Source: Daldinia sp. FL1419
Taxonomy: Eukaryota; Ascomycota; Sordariomycetes; Xylariales; Hypoxylaceae
DNA: 64,000 nucleotides
NCBI GenBank assembly: GCA_025201765.1
Contig: MU623416.1
Location: 1 to 64,000 of the forward strand
Reading direction: 5' to 3'
Within the stretch, counting starts at the first letter, position 1; every line of letters starts with the position of its first letter. The notes beneath the pieces are model-generated. The model saw only the letters and a program-made list of their open reading frames with translations. It did no database searches and was not told where the DNA came from. This document shows positions 10,686-22,561 of the stretch, one piece after another. Made by a program: the position numbers and the translations under genes.

Positions 10686-10995
10686 TTAACCCAAGTAAAC
10701 GGGGTGCTTGACCACTGACCTCACGACAAGTTTAGTAATGAGAAGTCGAACCCTGGGACCGTCAATATGCACCGGCAGGCCAAGAGAGAGTTGTTGAGCT
10801 ATCACGAGGCCTTTAGAATCGCCTGGCGTCAAATCGGCTGACCTCGTGCTGCTCCATTGGATTCGATAGACGCTGCTATCAAGTAATATGGGGGTAATAG
10901 AAAATAAGAATCGCAGCACTTTTACGTGTGCGGTTCCTGAATGTAGCTGAATGACACCGTCGAAATCGCGGGGCAGGTGGATCTAAACCAAGTCA
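10686..10995 (-). pseudogene. Possible decayed domain relic (DUF7330-like?)
   Basis: On the minus strand an open stretch of about 100 codons starts LPRDFDGVIQLHSG and continues to a stop at 10686. An in-frame TAG lies just upstream of IHLPRDFDG, and no start or splice context supports an intact gene. The opening resembles the LPRxFxG-type entry of fungal DUF7330 domains, recalled from general knowledge and not tested. The rest does not match the family well. It is treated as a weak relic call. Confidence 0.2.
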
Positions 10996-11896
10996 TCCGA
11001 GAGGTGCAGAGCCGGGGATAACGAGCTATGCCTTATGGGGTTATGCTAAGAGCCGGTACGCGTTACTACCCATTTTTGACTTACGTACAAGGTACCCGCA
11101 ATGTACAGTACTTGCTCGCACATCAATGTACTTGGCGATGTACCTTTGTAATTGATGTCTCTAATTCCATCATTTTTACCTGTAATTCCAGTACTTAGCA
11201 CTAAAAGGTTGATGTACCCAAGCTACTTGGTACATGTAATTTTTTTCAGTGACCAGGTCCGCTTCCAGTTGATCATCAGCTAATTCGAAATTTTCTCTCC
11301 CTTCAGCTTCCCGAACCATCCAGAGCCAATTCCATTTTTACGTCGTTTCATCATTCTTCAACTCAATAGCGATAGGTATTGCAACATCCATTGGGTCATT
11401 GAGTATACGAGTTGCGCCACAGCCCGTTTTGGGATCTTCCCCATGTAAGAGGCGGTAAAGATCACATCTAAAATAAGGTCTAAAGTTATTGATGCACGAG
11501 CTTAATGCGATGAGCCACTATCTACTATCAGAGGGACGAATCTGAATTAGACGGTATCCCTTATTCTACGGCAGTCAGTGTGATTCGTTCTATCATATCC
11601 TCTAAGATCTCCTCTCTAAGGGGTAAGGAGTTAAAGAGATAAGGAGGGAAAAAAGAGGTGAACTGGCGATTGATAGACGGGATCAACATGCAACATGTTA
11701 CAGACGAGACCCTAGGACTATCATTCCGGTCAAACAAAAATGATTTGCATATTACCTTACCTAGGTACCTATCCGGAGGAGGGAGATCACATTGCCATTC
11801 ATGTAGGTAATTTCTAAGAGCTTACTCTTACTCATCTGCTGAGACGGATGGGTCTGGCTCAATATCCTATCCGGACAAACTAAGAAGAGAGCAGAC

Positions 11897-11918
11897 AAAA
11901 AAAAAAAAAAAAAAAAAA
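11897..11918. repeat. Poly(A) tract
   Basis: An uninterrupted run of 22 A residues is visible on the plus strand. It could be a retroposition scar, but no adjoining element or target-site duplication was recognised. Confidence 0.85.
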
Positions 11919-12503
11919 GTTGGGGACGCTGTGTCGCGATGTATACCGCGTACCTCGGAAGTTATGGATACTTGGTTTACCCCAGAAAGATTCCCAGAAA
12001 AGAGAAAGTCCCAAAAAGGTACCTCGTGGCCTCAATGTCGAAATCCGCCTCGAATAGCCGTCGGTACTTGTTACGGTCAATAATTGTCCAGGTTCGTCCA
12101 AGTTTGTAAGAAATTTCAGACCGTTGGATCGCATAGTAGATCCATCGCGATCCACTAAACCCCGGTCCGAGACGACATGTGATGTCGAAGGTATTTTTTC
12201 CAACGAGTTCTGGATGCTCTGGATGCTCGCCGCATGGCTATTCCCTTGGCTACGGGTGACCCGTGTCACCGCTAGGACCAAAGTACCAACGGCATACAAC
12301 TCCAGGCGACCCGGTACTCCAGCTATACGGATTTTCAGGTACCCAGGCCGTTGGGCCAATGGGGGCTACGCGTTCCGCCGGTTCCAGTTAGCTGCATCAT
12401 TAGCCTCTCGTTTTGTTCCATTTGCGTTCACCGTGATGAAAGAATCTTCGATTGGTCTTCTTCTACTGGTTCTCTTCTATCCTTCCAATGTGTCTAATCC
12501 CCA

Positions 12504-12543
12504 AAGTACGATACTAAGTACAATACTAAGTACAATACTAAGT
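12504..12543. repeat. 12-bp tandem repeat (AATACTAAGTAC)
   Basis: About three consecutive copies of the unit, the first with one change (GATACTAAGTAC), occur in the gene desert. No gene is associated. Confidence 0.8.
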
Positions 12544-14035
12544 GGAATTGGAATACCAAAGCGATACCCTCAGATTTCGGGTTTCGAGAACCGTATTGTA
12601 CATGCCCCCCGAAAACCCCTGCGATGCTAAACTTGTTAATTGCAAGGATTATCCGTCACAGAGGCTGGATCGAGCTTCTCAACGTACAGTGCATACTGCG
12701 TACGACCAGTGTCGTCGTTGAAAACCCGTAAAAACGTGTTTTCTCCTAACTACCTATGTTACTTATGTGTAATAGCTGCTGACGGTTTGTTCTCCTTATT
12801 TTGAAACGGACAATATATAAGGAGCTAGTGGTTCCTCCTTTTTTTTGAACCTCACGATCGTCATCAATTTGCGTCGACTATGGACGAAAAGACAAATTGG
12901 GTCTGAATCGCACTTTTGACTTTGAGCTATCCAAATAGTCTCTTAAAACTTACTACCCTTAGATAATTACCTCCTATCCTTATCTTTCCCGGATTTGATT
13001 TCCCGGAGTCCCCTATCTTATTTAGCTTAATCTTGCCCCGTCATTATCTTTGCCGCCCACCGTCATCGTATATCAGCGCCGCAACAGGGCTGTGCCTGTG
13101 CGTTTATCTTTCCCCTACTTACTCTTTAATACATGCCCCCGGTCTAACCCAATATAGATTTTCTATACTCTCGGGAAGCTCGAGAGGACGTGTAACCTCC
13201 AACGACAATATCTTGTAAACGAGGACTTTTGATTTAAACCTCGTTACCGCGCTATTTCCAACTCTGTCCGAAACCTTGGACCATCGAGGTTTCCTGCATC
13301 ATCTTTATTAAGGTACCACTTCCATACTTGCGGCCAGTTACGGTGACCAATCAGCCGTGCGGCCGACCACACCTCCAAGGTTGCTGTCGTCTTTTTTGTA
13401 TTTACTGTAGCATTGCATATACAATACCTTCTTATACACACGCCTCTCTAACCTACGAATCTACATCTCCAACTCTAAACTAACACGCGAAGGCAGATCT
13501 TGCTGCTCACCCTATAAGTCGACCAGTCTCCTATCAACTTAATTGTGGATCCGTGCGTCCGTTAAGTTAATTCCGGAGCAACTCTCTTGACGCTTTGTCG
13601 GTACGTCTCTTATTGTTCAGCCTGTTTGTGTTTTTTATGGTATTAGTTTCCTTATCAGGAGCGTGACCGTCGAACAATGGTTCTCAACACTACCCGAAGT
13701 ATCGAGCGGTGAGGCACACTCCATATTATCACTGGTCGGTACAATCCGAGTCACGATAACGGCATTCGTGTTTTCAAATTCCTAATATTGTGCTGAGCCG
13801 GCCTCACTTGACCTGCCGATGCTTTGCCACCCCTGTCAGGTGCAATATAGAATCTGAAAATTACCGATCCCGTTTCCTCTCTCATGATACTACAGCAATC
13901 ATATGGTCCCTTACTTGCTCATTGTAACCCAATGCCAATGTCTGGGGTAGTTCCCTGAGCTCAACAAGAGGATACAAGAGGGTAATTACTATACACGGCA
14001 ATGACGCCTTCTGCGCTACCCTTCGATAATTATTC

Positions 14036-14046
14036 TATATAAAAAA
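14036..14046 (+). promoter_or_regulatory. TATA-like element of NAD-GDH gene
   Basis: TATATAAAAAA lies about 145 bp before the GDH ATG. It is followed by a C/T-rich tract typical of fungal core promoters. A CGATAA word (HGATAR, the AreA/NIT2-type GATA consensus) lies about 12 bp upstream, which would fit nitrogen control of this enzyme but is too short a word to prove it. Confidence 0.4.
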
Positions 14047-14188
14047 TCATCTCTTCTCCCCTCGATCCCGCTCCTGTTTTGTCTTCATCCTATCCCTTTC
14101 CATGGTGGTCCTGAGCCTTTCTGTGTGCCTTCATCTTTTATCATTTCCACCTTCCGGGTTATAAGCCGCTCGGTTCCTCGTCTACGAT

Positions 14189-17100
14189 ATGGTAGTCAAG
14201 ATGTTGACGCTTCAGACGACTGACCTGCCTTTGGATAGGTTCCCCCAGTACTCGGATCCGTTTGAGTCGTTCGAGGTCATAGAATCCAAAACTCAAATCA
14301 TGACGACCAACGGTGTCGCTCCGAGCCCGAGCCCCGTCCCAGCTAACAAGTTGCTGGGCAAGGTTCAGGGCGCCGAACAAGTCTCTCGACACCCTTCACC
14401 CCAACCCACTCATTTCTCGGTCCCTCTAGGGACTATAGGTGGTAACGGACACAGGATTCTACGCTCTGCTACCGTAGGATACATTGCTCCCGAATTCAAG
14501 GGACGTGATGAACAAATAAAACAAGGTCAGTCACGAATTCCTCCTACACACCCATTTTTTCTAACACGTAACAGTCAAGAACATTATTCTTAAGCAAGGA
14601 TGGATCCCCGAATCACATCTTGATGAGCAAGTTTCGTGGTTCTACAACGAGCTAGGCATCGACGATGTCTACTTCCAGATGGAAAGCGCCGATGTGATCG
14701 CAACCCATATCACTTCTATGTACGCCGCCAAGGTTGCGGCTTACGCCCGCGTGGATAAGCGCGAAGAGATCCGCTTAGACATGGAAGCTACTGATCACGC
14801 CATCTATATCGACACAAGCGAGCCTGGTAAGAGCTCGTTACACGGCCCCCGTTTTGAAAACAGGCTCGAGTCAAAGTACCTAGACAACGTGGACCCCGGT
14901 AAACGCTTTAGGGTCGAGACGTTCCGTTCTCCCGGCACCATTTCGAATGATCCTTCTTCCAAGGCATCTCTACGATGTTACTTCGTATACCAGTGCCAGT
15001 TTGTGGATCCGAACCCGGAGCCAGGCGAGACGCGCCTTGAGATTATTAGCGATCGCATGTTTCTGACGAAGGCGACTAAGAACACCAAGCAAATCTATGG
15101 CGACATCATCCAGCTTGCCGTTACTAGGACTGGCCCCGTTATCGAGGTATTCGACATTGAGGGTTCCGAGGAGAAGCGTTTGGTCATGGCTTTCCGCTCT
15201 CGTACCGCCAGGGGTATCTTTAGCGCCTTGAGCGATCTCTACCACTACTATGGTGTTACGAGCACCAGGAAGTATGTAGAGCAGTTCTCCAATGGCATCA
15301 CAGTCATGAGTATTTACCTAAAGCCGGCAACGAACCTGGAGGCCAAGCCCATGCCGATCGAGCAGTCGATTCACCAGATCACAAAGGAGATCTCCCTCCT
15401 TTACTGCATACCCCAGAACAAGCTCCACTCCCTATTCGCTTCTGGTGCGCTGAGTCTACAGGAAACCATCTACGGCCACTGTGTCTGGGTTTTCGTTCAG
15501 CACTTCCTCAACCGCCTGGGTACCGAATACGTATCCATCAAGCAAGCTTTAGATTCCAAGAACCCGGCTCACGTGGAGATTCTATCCAAGCTGAAGCGTC
15601 GTCTTCGTACCGAAACATTTACACCGGATTACATCCTAGAGATCATCTCGTCTTACCCTAACCTAGTACGCCTACTGTATGCCGCGTTTGCCAGCGTACA
15701 TCTAAGCGTCGGTCCCGGTTTTGAGAAGAGCATAATTGCGCCGACACCGGCTGTAGAAGTATTATCGGATGCCCGACTAAAGGAAGCCATTACCCGAGAG
15801 GTTTCTAATGAACACGAGGAGATGGTGATGACGGCCTTCCGTATCTTTAACAATGCTATCCTCAAGACCAACTACTTCACACCCACGAAAGTAGCTCTCA
15901 GTTTCCGTTTGGACCCGTCCTTCTTGCCGGAGATTGAATATCCCCGACGTCTGTACGGCATGTTCCTCGTGATTAGCGCTGAGGCCCGCGGTTTCCACCT
16001 ACGTTTCAAGGACGTTGCCCGAGGTGGTATCCGAATCGTCAAATCCCGTAGCAAGGAGGCATACAGCATAAACGCCAGGAACCTCTTTGATGAGAACTAT
16101 GCTCTCGCGAGCACTCAGCAGCGCAAGAACAAGGATATTCCCGAAGGCGGCTCGAAAGGCGTGGTTCTCCTCGACGCAAAGCAGCAGGACCGTGCTCGGG
16201 AGGCATTTGAGAAATACATTGACAGTATCTTGGATCTTCTCCTTCCAGCTGAGACCCCTGGCATCAAGAATCCGATCGTCGATCTCTACCGCAAGGAGGA
16301 AATTCTTTTCCTGGGTCCGGATGAGAACACTGCAGACCTCGTCGATTGGGCCACCGAACATGCACGCGCCCGTGGTGCACCGTGGTGGAAGTCTTTCTTC
16401 ACCGGCAAGTCGCCCAAGCTTGGTGGTATCCCTCACGATGAGTACGGCATGACAACATTATCCGTTCGCGAATACGTCAAGGGTATCTATCGAAAGATGA
16501 ACCTGGACCCCTCCCAGGTGAGGAAGATGCAGACTGGAGGTCCAGACGGCGACCTTGGCAGCAACGAGATTCTTCTCAGCAATGAAAAGTACACAGCTAT
16601 CGTCGACGGAGCCGGTGTGCTCGTCGACCCTAACGGTATTGACAAGGATGAGCTCATCCGCTTGGCCAAGAAGCGTGTCATGATTTCCCAGTTCGATCTC
16701 TCCAAGTTGTCCAAGGATGGCTTTAGAGTCTTGTGTGACGACAGCAACGTCACACTGCCGACCGGTGAAGTCGTTCCCAACGGCACACCCTTCCGAAATT
16801 TCTACCACCTCAGGGATACCGGTCTAACAGACATCTTTGTTCCTTGCGGTGGCCGCCCCGAATCGATCGACCTTTCCACCGTTTCCAAATTGATCAAGGA
16901 TGGAAAAGCCACAATTCCTTACATAGTCGAAGGAGCCAATCTATTCATCACCCAGGACGCCAAGTTGCGCCTCGAGAAGGCTGGTTGCATTCTATTCAAG
17001 GATGCATCTGCTAACAAGGGTGGTGTGACCTCTTCTTCCCTAGAAGTCCTCGCATCGCTTAGCTTCGACGACAAGGGCTTCGTTGAGAACATGTGCCACA

Positions 17101-17577
17101 ACGCTAATGGCGAGGCTCCCGAGTTCTACAAGGCTTACGTTAAGCATGTACAAGCCACGATCTGCGAGAATGCTCGTCTTGAATTCGAGGCGATATGGCG
17201 AGAGCACGAACAGACTGGCGTGCCACGATCTGTGCTTTCCGACTCGCTCTCCCTTGCTATTACGACTCTTGACGAAGAGCTTCAGAGGTCGGATCTATGG
17301 GAGAACCCTAAGATCCGCAGGTCCATCCTTGCGGATGCTCTACCAAAGCTCCTCATCGAGAAGATTGGTTTGGACACCATCATTAGCCGTGTACCCGACT
17401 CGTATCTTCGTGCGATCTTTGGAAGTTACCTTGCTTCCCGTTTCGTATATGAATTCGGCAGCAGTCCTAGCCAATTTGCATTCTATGACTTGTGAGTTAT
17501 ATTCCGACTCTGACGTGATTGTATCTAAACTAACCTATCTTAATAGCATGTCTAAAAGGATGGCCCAGATCTCATGA
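14189..17577 (+). CDS. GDH2: NAD-specific glutamate dehydrogenase (large fungal type)
   Basis: Three exons (14189-14525, 14575-17491, 17547-17577) with introns of 49 and 55 nt give 1094 residues, right for the roughly 115-kDa fungal NAD-GDH. The enzyme oxidatively deaminates glutamate to 2-oxoglutarate and ammonium and serves growth on amino acids as nitrogen or carbon source. The N-terminal regulatory half carries ATVGYIAPEF, WFYNELGIDDVYF and SALSDLYHYYGVTSTRKYVEQFSNG. The catalytic half carries RFKDVARGGIRIVKS, EGGSKGVVLLD, GGPDGDLGSNEI and VEGANLFIT, as in the dehydrogenase core and NAD-binding domain. The tiny last exon supplies the conserved tail DFMSKRMAQIS, and the unspliced frame would stop prematurely at 17495. 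The first ATG at 14189 is used; the following in-frame ATG at 14204 is possible. Expression is usually subject to nitrogen and carbon catabolite control. Confidence 0.97.
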
Positions 17578-18064
17578 TTAACGACATCTTGCATATTGCT
17601 GGGAATTCAAAAAACGGGAATTCAAAAAAGGGGCTTGAAAATTTTGCATTTTTTTCCTGGTGGGGATATAATTATGAAAAACCGTCCGATAGACAGCATG
17701 CAGTGCAATGTCGTATAGTAGGTTCACGATGAACCAGAACAGGGCGAATTCATGACTTATGAATGATTTTGATCTTATTTATATGGCGTATGGTTGGGAA
17801 AGATTAGCTTTAATAGATAGGTCCCGGTAGCACCTATGGGCTACAAAAAACAGATTCCTAGATTCAATTTTCTTATACGACTTTGCAATCTTTTTTCATC
17901 AATTCAGACAAATCGTGAAGCGAATTATGAGTACAGTATACAGAATTCAAACGGCTTGATAAGGTTATACTCATCCCGTAGTCCATGAGCGAGCTTGTTA
18001 GTATTACTATTAGAAGATAGTTCAAGCTATTGGAAGATCAAACCCTTTCTTACAAGCCTAAGCT
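17578..18064. other. Convergent intergenic region
   Basis: This AT-leaning 3' flank lies between the convergent GDH and Cys-rich membrane protein genes. It contains a short near-duplicate GGGAATTCAAAAA pair at about 17600-17626. No gene is seen. Confidence 0.6.
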
Positions 18065-19342
18065 TCATACTCTGGATTGTTCTCGAGTCTTCATCCCCTG
18101 GATCTGATATCCCACCTCGCATGAGCCGCTATTCTCGACAAGTTCCTTGGTAATACCATTCTCGACAGGAACCACGGCAGAAACCTTACGATACCTCCGT
18201 CCCCGCCTCCTTTTCTCGCGATACAGCAACATGAAGCCAAAGATGGACATAGCCGCCGTCGCAAACGCAGCACCTAGCAGTATCGCAGCTAGGCATCTAG
18301 ACGTCGGCAAGTGCGCCCTAGACGGAAATACCGGTCCCGGCTCCATCCTCCTGCCGATTATTTCTAGCGGCAAAGCCGTTTTCGGCACCGGATCCGGCTC
18401 TATAACAACGACCTCGGTGACCGTGACCACGGCCGTCACAACCCCTGTTCCTACCGCCTTACTGCTCCCCTCTCCCGCCGCTCCCGCCGCTCCCGCCGCA
18501 ACACTAACCCCGACGCCGCTACTACTGCTCAGCACGAGCGGAAACACCTTTCGGAACACAGTCGCCGCGCGCGCCGGGTCCGATTCGGGAGGGACTTCGG
18601 CGGTCCAGGTATACGCCTCGAAGCGGCTGAGGGTCGAGCCGTCGAGCGTCTCGGTGTCGTACGCCGGGTCCCAGTACATCCAGACGGGGGTGCTGGACGG
18701 CTCCGTCAGGACGCTCTGGCACAGGCGCTGCGGGGACTGTCTGTCGCCGGGGCCCGTGGCGCTGGCGCACGTCCACTGGCCGGGGGGGCAGCACCACGCT
18801 TGGGGGTAGAGTTTCTGGACTTTGGCGTTGGGGAGGGGGCGGCTTTCGTTGTTGGTAGAACCGCGGGGGGCTTCGATGCCAATGCCGATGCCGATGTCGA
18901 TGTCTTGTTCCTCGGCTGTGATGGTCGTCGTGCACGCTACCGTCCACCCCGCGAGACACTTATCTCCCGGAAACGCGGCCGTCGACGCGCTGCCTTCGTT
19001 CCCGCTCCGAGGCGCGCCGTTCAGCTCGCCCCACTCGTTGTCGAATAGCGCAAAGTAGTTCTCCGGCCAGCAGTCCGCGTTGTAGCCTACCCTCGAATCG
19101 GTCATGATGTCCTGCACCGCGAGACAGTGTTGGTTTGAGAGGGGGTGCGGGTCGTGGGCGGCCGTGTTCATCGAGTACACGAAGTACGATAAGCTCCGGC
19201 AGTAGACGGAGAAGGAACACGACGAGGGCATGACGCCTTGGGCTTGAGAAGGGGCGAAGGGGGTGGTCTGGGCAGGGAGGTGGTAGGTCAGAGTCGATAG
19301 AGCGCCGTCGGGGCCTCGCGTTGTTTTCGTGATGGCTGTCAT
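18065..19342 (-). CDS. Cys-rich single-pass membrane protein (fungal surface family)
   Basis: This single-exon gene encodes 425 residues. The ectodomain has spaced cysteines (C42, C48, C73, C91, C129, C137), then a CCPPGxWTC motif at 184-192. This is the CPxGYxxACT...CCPSGYxC pattern of a widespread, uncharacterised Pezizomycotina surface family. An acidic GIGIGIE low-complexity stretch lies at about 145-157, and a Val/Thr segment TAVVTVTEVVVIE at about 303-315. A single membrane helix occupies residues 350-374, followed by a strongly basic YREKRRRGRRYRK stop-transfer and a roughly 45-residue cytosolic tail. There is no N-terminal signal peptide, as is common in this family (type III topology). 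It is much more GC-rich than its flanks. Architecture parallels the gene at 3106-3914, but sequence similarity is confined to Cys spacing. Role is unknown. Confidence 0.75.
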   Translation of the reverse strand: MTAITKTTRGPDGALSTLTYHLPAQTTPFAPSQAQGVMPSSCSFSVYCRSLSYFVYSMNTAAHDPHPLSNQHCLAVQDIMTDSRVGYNADCWPENYFALFDNEWGELNGAPRSGNEGSASTAAFPGDKCLAGWTVACTTTITAEEQDIDIGIGIGIEAPRGSTNNESRPLPNAKVQKLYPQAWCCPPGQWTCASATGPGDRQSPQRLCQSVLTEPSSTPVWMYWDPAYDTETLDGSTLSRFEAYTWTAEVPPESDPARAATVFRKVFPLVLSSSSGVGVSVAAGAAGAAGEGSSKAVGTGVVTAVVTVTEVVVIEPDPVPKTALPLEIIGRRMEPGPVFPSRAHLPTSRCLAAILLGAAFATAAMSIFGFMLLYREKRRRGRRYRKVSAVVPVENGITKELVENSGSCEVGYQIQGMKTREQSRV

Positions 19343-20249
19343 GGCTAACGTCTCTTTTGGCCGTGTTGAAGTATTCCTCTACTCAGATTTGCGTATAATT
19401 GGACTGGTAGATATTGTATTATATTCGTCGTCTAACCGTCCAGGAACAAGGGACGAGAGGTCATTGAGACAAACTCAAAGGCACAGCGATGGATACATAA
19501 TTGCTGCCTACCTATATAACAAATCCGAGACCACTTAAGCCAGTACCCGGATCAGTTTCAGCCCAATTGAAACACCCAAACAAACGCGGGAGCAGGCACA
19601 AATCACGCCAAATAGCGATCCGGTACCACGATCAAGAGCCGAGATCTGGCGGTTTGTATCCCCGGGTTTGTGCCTTCGCGAGCTGCCGTAGGGCCCCCAT
19701 CATACGAAAAACGTGCTTCGGTGTACCAGAAGCAGAGACCCTAGGTTTCCTCGCGTTGTCCAGAACATGGCCAGGAGTTTTATGGCGATATCGTCAAACA
19801 TAGTCGTGATATAGTCCACAAGTTTCACCGACTCGAAGAAGCGTCTGTCCTACTTCGTCAAATTACCCATTTCCGATTCCTGCTAATATACCCGATATAT
19901 CAAATCCCGGCGTAAGACGCGACAATTCATCCTCGTTACCATCAAGCTTACGCGGCATTTTTCGAGCAGCTATCCTTATTCGGGGATCCACGTTATGCAT
20001 CGTACCTCCATTCTAGAATGTGAAATTGGGAATGCCTCGATTAGTCGGGTATGTCTGTGATCGTATCTACATCGTACAAAATCCGACGCTTTTTCATCGC
20101 TAATATACATCATTGTACACCGAAGGGCCTTTGAAGCGAGCGCGGTCAGGGGGTTGGGTTCGGACAAGCCGTCTCGTAGATCCCAAATTAGCGCCTAGTT
20201 GCTTCTAGGAACTTCGCTTTTGTGGGAGAGTGTCTAAATTCCTCGCCGT
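19343..20249. other. Intergenic region
   Basis: It contains the upstream region of the Cys-rich protein gene and the 3' flank of the MPP-alpha gene. Short open frames (for example 19501-19803) lack domain features. No gene is supported. Confidence 0.5.
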
Positions 20250-22062
20250 CTACCTTTTACCTAATCCCCATCTGTAAATCCTATCCTGTATCTCCTCCCA
20301 AGACATCTGCTTTACGGAGCTGAACGAGTCTTGGGCTTCTTGTAGCACCACGGTTGGAGCACCGCTCCCCTTACCGCTGTTTCGCACTAATCCCCCTACG
20401 ACCTGCTTCGCCACCCGGCGCAGGTCGTTGATCGTGAGGTTCTCGATCTTTCGGCACATCTCCTGGACTGGTACCTTACGGCCATGTACCTGAACCTGCC
20501 TACCTAGATCTTCTAGCTCGACCATTCGACTCTCCAAGTTCATCAGCAGACTAGAACGTAGCTGATTCTTGGCGCGGTTAACTTCGGCATGACCAAGGGC
20601 GGCAAAGCCGGTGTCCACAGTAAGCGCCCTCAGTTCTTGGCACATGACATCGAGCATGTGCTGCGTACGGCCAGGGACGCATTGAGCAGAGATTCCGAAT
20701 AATCCGGAGTCTGTGTAAGAATGGTTGAAAGCGATGCACGACTCTACCCAGGCGTGCTGGTTGAGCACGTTGGTATACAGTCTCGAATACATGCCCTTTC
20801 CGGGTCCGCCGGCGGAGAAGGAACCACCGCCGCCGAGAAGCGTGTTGAGCGTTGCCAACGCGTAGATGTCTTCTGATGCGATTGGTAGTCCTTCGAAGGC
20901 AAGGTGAATATGAGTGAAAACGGGTTGGTTGGGGTTGGGGGAGGGGGGTTGTGGTGGAAGCGCGACGAAGCCACCAGTGTAATGGGAGGGCATGGTGAGC
21001 TCCTCCGTGGTTGGCGGGATTGCCGGAGTGCTAGAAACGGAGGCATTATGACTTGCGGAAGTAGAGAGATTTTTAAACAAGGGTAGTTTGGATAATATGC
21101 TAGATGACTGTGATGAGGAAGACGATGCTGAGGAGTGTGAAGAAGCCTCAGCCCCGGTGCTATCCGACGATAGCGAATCTATAGAAGTTTCTGATCCCGT
21201 CCGAGACAAGAGAGGTTGTCCCGGAGCTTTCATATCTCCGAAGAATTTGGATGCTAGCTGCACCGCCTCGGAATGCGGGACACCGGCAAATGCGACGACG
21301 GTCCTCTCGGGACGGTAGAATGTGTCCCGGTACGTTCTAACGACCGAACCGTTGATTTCCGGTATTCGTTCTCGAGGACATAGTAGAGGGTTACCGAGAG
21401 TGTTACCCTTAAACGCCGCCATATGAACTAATTCGGGCAGGATAAGCTCGGGTTTCTTCCAAATCTCGTTGATTTCGTACTCGGCCGTCAGCAATTCTCC
21501 GGCAACCTCTTCCTCCGTAATTCGAGGGTTCTGTATCGTATCGGCCAGAAGCTCGGTCGCCGTTGGAATAGCAGAGTTGAAAGTGGCGGCTTGGTACATC
21601 ATGGACTCCCGAGAGGATACGCATTGTACGTTTCCTCCTAGGGACTCTACCGTTTCTTGGATCTCTTCTGCCGTCTTGTTTTCCGTGGAATGAAAGGCTA
21701 GTCGATCGACGATATGGCTCACCCCGCTCAAGTAATTATTCTCGAATCTCGACCCGCCTTCGATATATACGCCAACACCGGAGAAGGACCCCGGAAGGGC
21801 CTCCGAGGCGACTCGCACTCCATTTGGTAACGTCGTTATTCGATCGAGTTCCGTCGGTTCCTACTTGGCATTAATATATAAATTCGGGATCAATGGTAGA
21901 GCCGATAAAGACGACGACATGGGATTAGTAGCAAACCTTTGGCCTTGGCACGTTCACGCTGGCAAGCGTACGAGTCTGAAGTGGTCGGAACGCCCTAGCG
22001 CAAGTTCGCGCGGGAGAGGTAATACCCCTCTTTAGATATTTGGACGGGCAAGCGCGAAACAT
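20250..22062 (-). CDS. MAS2: Mitochondrial processing peptidase alpha subunit
   Basis: Two exons (22062-21937 and 21860-20250) with a 76-nt intron give 578 residues. The protein is the substrate-binding partner of the M16 metallopeptidase that removes matrix-targeting presequences. The first exon encodes a basic, hydroxyl-rich presequence (MFRACPSKYLKRG...). The M16 core then begins with ITTLPNGVRVASEALPGSFSGVGVYIEGGSR. The zinc-binding HXXEH of the beta subunit is replaced here (IVDRLAFHST), as expected for the non-catalytic alpha subunit. The alpha-specific glycine-rich loop is present as LGGGGSFSAGGPGKGMYSRLY. A Ser/Pro-rich insert of roughly 70 residues interrupts the two halves, typical of filamentous fungi. 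The donor GTTTGC is non-standard, but frame and homology support it. The gene shares a roughly 500-bp divergent promoter with the EF1A methyltransferase gene. Confidence 0.95.
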
Positions 22063-22561
22063 TCTGAGAATATTCGTTTTGCGACAAGACGTTTGACACG
22101 AAGAAACCGATGAGATTCGCCCGTGACGACAGAAAAGTTTGGGGCGAACCGGCTCTTATCGCTTATCGATTATCGACTATCTTATCCTTGGTCCGTGCTG
22201 TCATTTGTTCCAACGTGGACCTCTTGGCTATGTACCTGCGTACCTCATCTTATCTTATCCTCATTTTATCTTATCCAGATCACCAGATAACCAGCATAAG
22301 ATATGAGACCGCCTACCTATCTTGTACCATTTCTGCCGTCTGCCCCTCCTTTTGACCTTCCACCTTCTAAAAGTTGAACGTTGCGATTCAGGTACTACTA
22401 TCACCAAGCGCGCGCGTACTAAGCTTGGATAAAATTCAAAATGAGATCATAGTCGTGTCTTCATAATTAAACATGTCCCTCACCTATAGCTAATAGAGCT
22501 AGCCAATTGACTTATAAAAACCCCTATAAACCCAATTCCAATCGCTTCCGACGCATCTACA
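22063..22561. promoter_or_regulatory. Divergent promoter between MPP-alpha and EF1A methyltransferase
   Basis: Start codons of the two genes are 499 bp apart in head-to-head orientation, so both promoters must lie here. The region is rich in TTATC/GATAA and CTTATC words (22155-22300), and a TTATAAAAA TATA-like run sits at about 22511-22519, some 50 bp before the plus-strand ATG. Confidence 0.6.

Larger units (their letters stand above)
8603..14188. other. 5.6 kb gene desert
   Basis: No convincing gene is seen between the kynureninase start and the GDH start. It contains simple repeats (9351-9380, 11897-11918, 12504-12543), a possible domain relic (10686-10995) and many ACCTAGGT/GGTACC words (for example 11753-11774). 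The longer open frames at 9264-9722 and 11880-12630 are low-complexity or shadow-like. The right end carries the GDH promoter with a TATA-like run at 14036-14046 followed by pyrimidine-rich leader. Confidence 0.5.
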
